From: Chersky-840 sp035604715
GTDB taxonomy: Bacteria > Actinomycetota > Acidimicrobiia > Acidimicrobiales > UBA8190
Direction: 5' to 3'
Length of the DNA stretch: 64,000 nucleotides
Assembly (NCBI GenBank): GCA_963731665.1
Contig: CAVSWP010000008.1
Coordinates: 248,001-312,000, forward strand
The notes beneath the pieces are model-generated. The model ran no database searches and was not told the DNA's origin. It was given only the letters and a program-made list of their open reading frames with translations. A program made the translations under genes and the position numbers. Positions 60,911 to 64,000 of this stretch are shown in pieces. The first letter of the stretch is position 1; every line of letters begins with the position of its first letter.

Positions 60911-61366
60911 CCTGAGCGAAACAGCCACTCGGCGTTCTCCTATGCAGCCCAGCTCGTCGTGATGAACCGCTCGAACGGCCAGATCGAGAAGGTCCTCGCG
61001 GTCCACGACGTCGGGCGGGCGGTCAACCCGATGCTGTGCGAGGGCCAGATCCAGGGGGCCGTGCACATGGGTTTGGGCTACGCCCTCTCGGAAGACTTCC
61101 CCTCGGACGAGGAAGGGCGCCCACAGCACATGACTCTTCGGAGCTTGGGGATCTTGCGCCCAAAGGACGTCCCACAGATCGAGCCCGTGCTCGTCGAAGA
61201 GCCCCAACCACGCTCTCCCTACGGCATCAAAGGCATGGGAGAGATCGGTCTCGTCCCGACCGCCGGCGCGGTAGCAAGCGCCCTCCACGACCTTGACGGA
61301 GAATGGCGATCGGCTCTCCCGATGCGTTCGGCCGCAGCTGCGGCCACGGTAGCCCCGCAGGACTGA
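60911..61366 (+). pseudogene. Molybdopterin dehydrogenase large subunit, C-terminal remnant
   Basis: The last 150 residues of a xanthine-dehydrogenase-type (XdhB/CoxL superfamily) molybdenum-binding subunit: HSAFSYAAQLVVMNRSNGQI, then VLAVHDVGRAVNPMLCEGQI, GAVHMGLGYALSEDF and SPYGIKGMGEIGLVPTAGAV with the catalytic-site Glu region. The reading frame begins right after a stop near 60908, 26 bp downstream of the USP, with no start or ribosome site. Everything N-terminal is gone. It probably marks one end of an insertion or deletion. Confidence 0.85.
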
Positions 61367-61636
61367 CCTGCCCCGGCCGCTCAAGAGCGTATGCGGGTCG
61401 GTACGGGGAGAACGATGCAGCGGAGGCACGTGCGGCGAGGGTTAGGGCCCCCGGCGAGGGACGCGCCAGGGTTGGGAATGGAGGCTCGATTGAAGGCCTG
61501 GGAGGGAATCTGCCGTCCTCGAGATTCTGGTGATTCCGGTGATGAGGTCTGCGTGGGAGCAATGCAGGAAAGCTCAACGCAACCGATGACGAGTCCTGGC
61601 AATCGCTGACCAAGGCTGAGCTGGCATCTGTCGGCA

Positions 61637-61667
61637 GAGCGGGCGACGGTGTGTGAGCGGGCGACGG
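61637..61667. repeat. 13-bp direct repeat of the tRNA 3' end
   Basis: GAGCGGGCGACGG occurs at 61637-61649 and 61655-61667, separated by TGTGT. The second copy is the acceptor/T-stem end of the tRNA-Gly fragment, so its extreme 3' end has been duplicated. Confidence 0.85.
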
Positions 61668-61692
61668 GAATCGAACCCGCGTTCTCAGCTTG
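61655..61692 (-). tRNA. 3' half of tRNA-Gly (fragment, possible att scar)
   Basis: On the minus strand the 38 bases from 61692 down to 61655 give the 3' side of the anticodon stem (CAAGCTGAG), the variable bases AAC, a full T arm (GCGGG-TTCGATT-CCCGT) and the acceptor strand CGCCCGCTC, as in actinobacterial tRNA-Gly. The 5' half, with D arm and first acceptor strand, is absent, so it cannot be a working tRNA. 3' tRNA halves are what site-specific integrases leave at attachment sites. Confidence 0.8.
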
Positions 61693-61975
61693 AGAACGCC
61701 TCTGAGAGGTCCTTGGACCCGGAGACGAGTGGTCATGCATATTGCGTGCACAACTCGATTTGCCAGCTTGACCAGCACCAACGCTTCCGCAAGGGTCTCG
61801 TGCCGTAACACTCCCATTCCTCATCCCCACTCGCGCGCCGGGCTCCGGTGGTGAGGTGGACGGCTGCCGTGTGCCGTGCCCAAGGCCATCGACCCATCCC
61901 ACCTGCAGTCACCCTCGGCGGGGTGTTCTGCTCCCGGAGTGTCACAAGCAGCCCGTCGATCTCGGCCACGGGACA

Positions 61976-62431
61976 TCACGGGTGTCGGCTGGTGGGGTGT
62001 CGAGCCAAAGCGCTCAGCACGCTGGCGACCAAATGGGCAGGCTCGCCGGCGCCAGAGGCCTGTCGGCCGGCGAGCTCGAGCTCGAGCGGCACGAGCGTCG
62101 ACCGCTGGATGTCAGCCAGTGAGTAACCCCGCCTCGTCGCCTGGCTGGTGAGCTCCTGGGCCAGGAAAGCCAGGGCCTGTTGCCACACACAAGCGCTCTG
62201 GGAGCGCCGCGAAGGTGGCTCACCGGTGGCCAGGGCGGTGATGTCGTCGTCGCTGCCGTGGGCGAGGACGTTGAGCCAGGCCCACACCGGGACGGTGCGG
62301 TTCTCCTCAGCCAGCCACTGGGCATAGTGACCGGACAGGAACACCTCGCACTCGGCCACGAATTCCTCTTCCCAGGCTCGGTTTCGAGTTCTCCACATCG
62401 CTTCGATCCTTGCTCGCTCTCTCCAGTTCAT
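61976..62431 (-). CDS. Hypothetical protein
   Basis: A 151-residue soluble protein starting at ATG 62431 with NWRERARIEAMWRTRNRAWE and containing FLSGHYAQWLAEENRTVPVW and AWLNVLAHGSDDDI. It is Trp- and Ala-rich, predicted helical, with no signal or metal motif. The same frame is open upstream through the esterase scrap, so a fused reading cannot be excluded. I do not recognise the family. It lies beyond the tRNA scar and may be cargo of a past mobile element. Confidence 0.55.
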   Translation of the reverse strand: MNWRERARIEAMWRTRNRAWEEEFVAECEVFLSGHYAQWLAEENRTVPVWAWLNVLAHGSDDDITALATGEPPSRRSQSACVWQQALAFLAQELTSQATRRGYSLADIQRSTLVPLELELAGRQASGAGEPAHLVASVLSALARHPTSRHP

Positions 62432-62589
62432 GCTGCGACCGCCGGAGAGCGGGGAGAAGGGTCGAACGTCACAAACGGGGCGAGATCTCGCAACGAAAGC
62501 GGGTCCAACAGTGGGCCGGGATCTGAGTCGTCGGTGTGCCTCCGCCGACCAGGCCACACGCCGTCGAAGGCCGCGCCAGATCAGAACCC

Positions 62590-62800
62590 GCTCGGGAAGG
62601 TCTCCGAGTGGCTCGCCCGTGTCCCAGAGCGAAGTGCGCTCGAGCGGCTCGAGGGCTCGGGTATGGCTGAGATGGATCACTGCATCGAACTGATCGGCAA
62701 GACGAGCTTCGAAGTAGTGACTTGCGTCCTCGGCGGCTGGTCGGTAGATCACCGCTATCGCCGCTCCCGACGCGGAGTCGCCAAGTTTCCGTGCACGGCG
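62590..62800 (-). pseudogene. Erythromycin-esterase-type protein, C-terminal scrap
   Basis: About 65 codons on the minus strand match the C-terminal end of the erythromycin esterase superfamily: AIAVIYRPAAEDASHYFEAR, then LADQFDAVIHLSHTRALEPL and ERTSLWDTGE. The catalytic N-terminal part is absent, and the upstream sequence is Arg/Pro-rich and unrelated. The frame carries on without a stop toward the hypothetical gene at 62431. Confidence 0.75.
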
Positions 62801-62831
62801 GGTTGCTCTATTCGGACTTCCGCCTGGAAAA

Positions 62832-64000
62832 CTACTCCATTTCGGGTTCTCCCGACAGAGCCGAGATCGCGGCCCGGGCCCGGTCGCGCAAGTCGAGCGC
62901 GGCCGACCACCCCCTCCCAGATGGCGCAACCGGGTCGCCGATGGCGACACGAATGGCACCGCGTCGGGGGAATCGACCACCGGGACGAACAATGTCGCGG
63001 CTCCCACGGATCCCGACGGGAACGATTGGCGCTCCGCTGTCTATGGAGGCGGCGAACGCGCCCAGGCGGAATGAACGCAAGCCGGCGGCCCGATTGAGCG
63101 ATCCCTCAGGGAAGAAAGCCAAGCTTCTCCCGGCGTGCAGGGCTTCGGTGATTCGGGAGGCGTCGCTGCTGCGCCGTCCAGCGTGGGTCTGGTCGACGAA
63201 TTCGCACTCAAGCTTTCTCAGGAATGGGCCCGCAACCTTCTGCGTGGCCAGTTCACCCCCCGCAACGAATGCGACGGGAGTGGGCAGGCACAGCACAAGG
63301 ACGAGTCCGTCCACAAAGCTCGCATGGTTGGCCACGACGACATAGGGACCCGAAGGGGGTACCGTGCCGGACACGGCCAGCGGAAGTCGGCAGAGTCGGC
63401 ACACCACTCGCCCCGCCGTGCGGAGCACGGCCCAGCGCAGGCGCAACGTGGGCATGACGATGACGAGCAGCCACACAGGGACGCCTACGAGGAGCGCAAC
63501 GATCCAGACATAAGTGGCATAGAACAACCCATCGAGTGCTTGCACCACTCTCCGCATCTGGGGACCCGCGCCCCGTAGCGCGAAGCGTGCGATCTGCCAT
63601 CGGGCCGGACGGGTTCGGCGCCCCATGTCTCCTGCTTCATACATTTGGCGGCAGGCAGCACGGCGGATCTTGCCACTCGAGGTCTTAAGGACCGTCCCGG
63701 CCGGAGTCAGGACGACCTCGTCGGGCGGTGTCCCTAACAGGTCCACGGTCAAGGCCGTGATCCGGTGGCGCAGTTCGGCCGAGGCTTCTGGATCTTGGAG
63801 TCGAGACTCGGCCAGGACGACGAGGCGTTCAGTGCCGAGACGGGCGTCGGTGGAGGCGAAGACGGCGACGCAGCCCTTACGCGTGCCCGGCAAGTCGCCC
63901 ACGGCCGCCTCGAGCTCGTCGGGGTGCAGGTTCCGTCCGGCGCGGATGATGATGTCTTTGGACCGGCCCGTCAGGTAGAGGTCACCGCCTGCCATGTATC
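62832..64000 (-). CDS. Acyl-AMP ligase / PlsC acyltransferase fusion, C-terminal part
   Basis: At least 389 residues; the 5' end is beyond the window. First comes the mobile C-terminal part of an AMP-forming ligase: LYLTGRSKDIIIRAGRNLHP and the catalytic Lys in VLKTSSGKIRRAACRQM. After two hydrophobic helices there is a PlsC-type 1-acylglycerol-3-phosphate acyltransferase with VVVANHASFVDGLVL (NHxxxxD) and SLAFFPEGSLNRAAGLRSFR (EGxR-like). The protein likely activates a fatty acid and transfers it to a phospholipid precursor or other acceptor at the membrane. Confidence 0.87.
   Translation of the reverse strand, partial: YMAGGDLYLTGRSKDIIIRAGRNLHPDELEAAVGDLPGTRKGCVAVFASTDARLGTERLVVLAESRLQDPEASAELRHRITALTVDLLGTPPDEVVLTPAGTVLKTSSGKIRRAACRQMYEAGDMGRRTRPARWQIARFALRGAGPQMRRVVQALDGLFYATYVWIVALLVGVPVWLLVIVMPTLRLRWAVLRTAGRVVCRLCRLPLAVSGTVPPSGPYVVVANHASFVDGLVLVLCLPTPVAFVAGGELATQKVAGPFLRKLECEFVDQTHAGRRSSDASRITEALHAGRSLAFFPEGSLNRAAGLRSFRLGAFAASIDSGAPIVPVGIRGSRDIVRPGGRFPRRGAIRVAIGDPVAPSGRGWSAALDLRDRARAAISALSGEPEME

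Larger units (their letters stand above)
61367..61975. other. Non-coding scar region around the tRNA fragment
   Basis: About 600 bp with no supported gene between the dehydrogenase scrap and a hypothetical gene. It contains the tRNA-Gly 3' half and the 13-bp direct repeat listed separately. Confidence 0.6.

Noticed and set aside
1..64000. CRISPR array, rRNA genes, phage structural genes
   Set aside because: No regularly spaced repeats, rRNA-like sequence or phage gene sets were seen anywhere in the window.

Overview
The window is GC-rich, densely coded DNA with frequent GTG starts and GGAGG ribosome sites. Gene content points to an actinobacterium outside the well-studied genera, perhaps of the Acidimicrobiia or a neighbouring class; this taxonomic call is inference. 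About 60 intact genes are mixed with an unusually large number of broken ones.

Layout. 1-5 kb: edge of an MFS exporter, an IS481-type transposase remnant, a multi-TM protein, a beta-phosphoglucomutase-like HAD enzyme and a decayed ABC ATPase. 5-14 kb: two flavin-binding PNPOx-fold proteins, a GH65 disaccharide phosphorylase, a TreT-like trehalose synthase, a long-chain acyl-CoA synthetase and an MFS transporter. 14-29 kb: a WS/DGAT acyltransferase, universal stress protein (USP), CBS and PNPOx proteins, a gap-porG-porA-porB-ferredoxin/NAD(P) oxidoreductase operon, a divergent DosR/DosS-like two-component pair, and a GNAT/acyl-CoA-synthetase fusion. 29-40 kb: transporter, broken USP, flavodoxin, then a tightly overlapping group 3b [NiFe]-hydrogenase operon (hydB, a lone cNMP-binding protein, hydG, hydD, hydA, maturation protease, hypC, EamA transporter, a conserved partner). 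40-52 kb: GNAT, MFS, an Rv2004c-type kinase, USPs, a small putative zinc protein, a Rip3-like M50 protease, PEP synthase, an RsbRD-like protein, ALDH and DUF779 remnants, DUF1918. 52-60 kb: a complete A/V-type ATPase operon on the minus strand. 60-64 kb: USP, a molybdopterin-dehydrogenase C-terminal scrap, the 3' half of a tRNA-Gly, an erythromycin-esterase scrap, and an acyl-AMP-ligase/PlsC fusion cut by the window edge.

How it fits together. The central 45 kb resembles the mycobacterial DosR (dormancy/hypoxia) regulon in content: USPs, a tgs1-type WS/DGAT, an Rv2004c homologue, a Rip3-like protease, CBS and PNPOx proteins, PEP synthase and a group 3b hydrogenase, together with a DosR whose recognition helix matches the mycobacterial protein. 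I find imperfect copies of a DosR-box-like motif (GGGAC-N4-GKCCC), several of them close to 60 bp upstream of start codons. The implied physiology is survival under low oxygen: glycolytic GAPDH, pyruvate:ferredoxin oxidoreductase and hydrogenase for redox balance, PEP synthase for carbon recycling, wax ester/TAG and trehalose stores, and a proton- or sodium-pumping A/V-ATPase. The regulon assignment is inference from content and motifs. The gene scraps, frameshifts and tRNA scar indicate repeated insertion and decay around this island.
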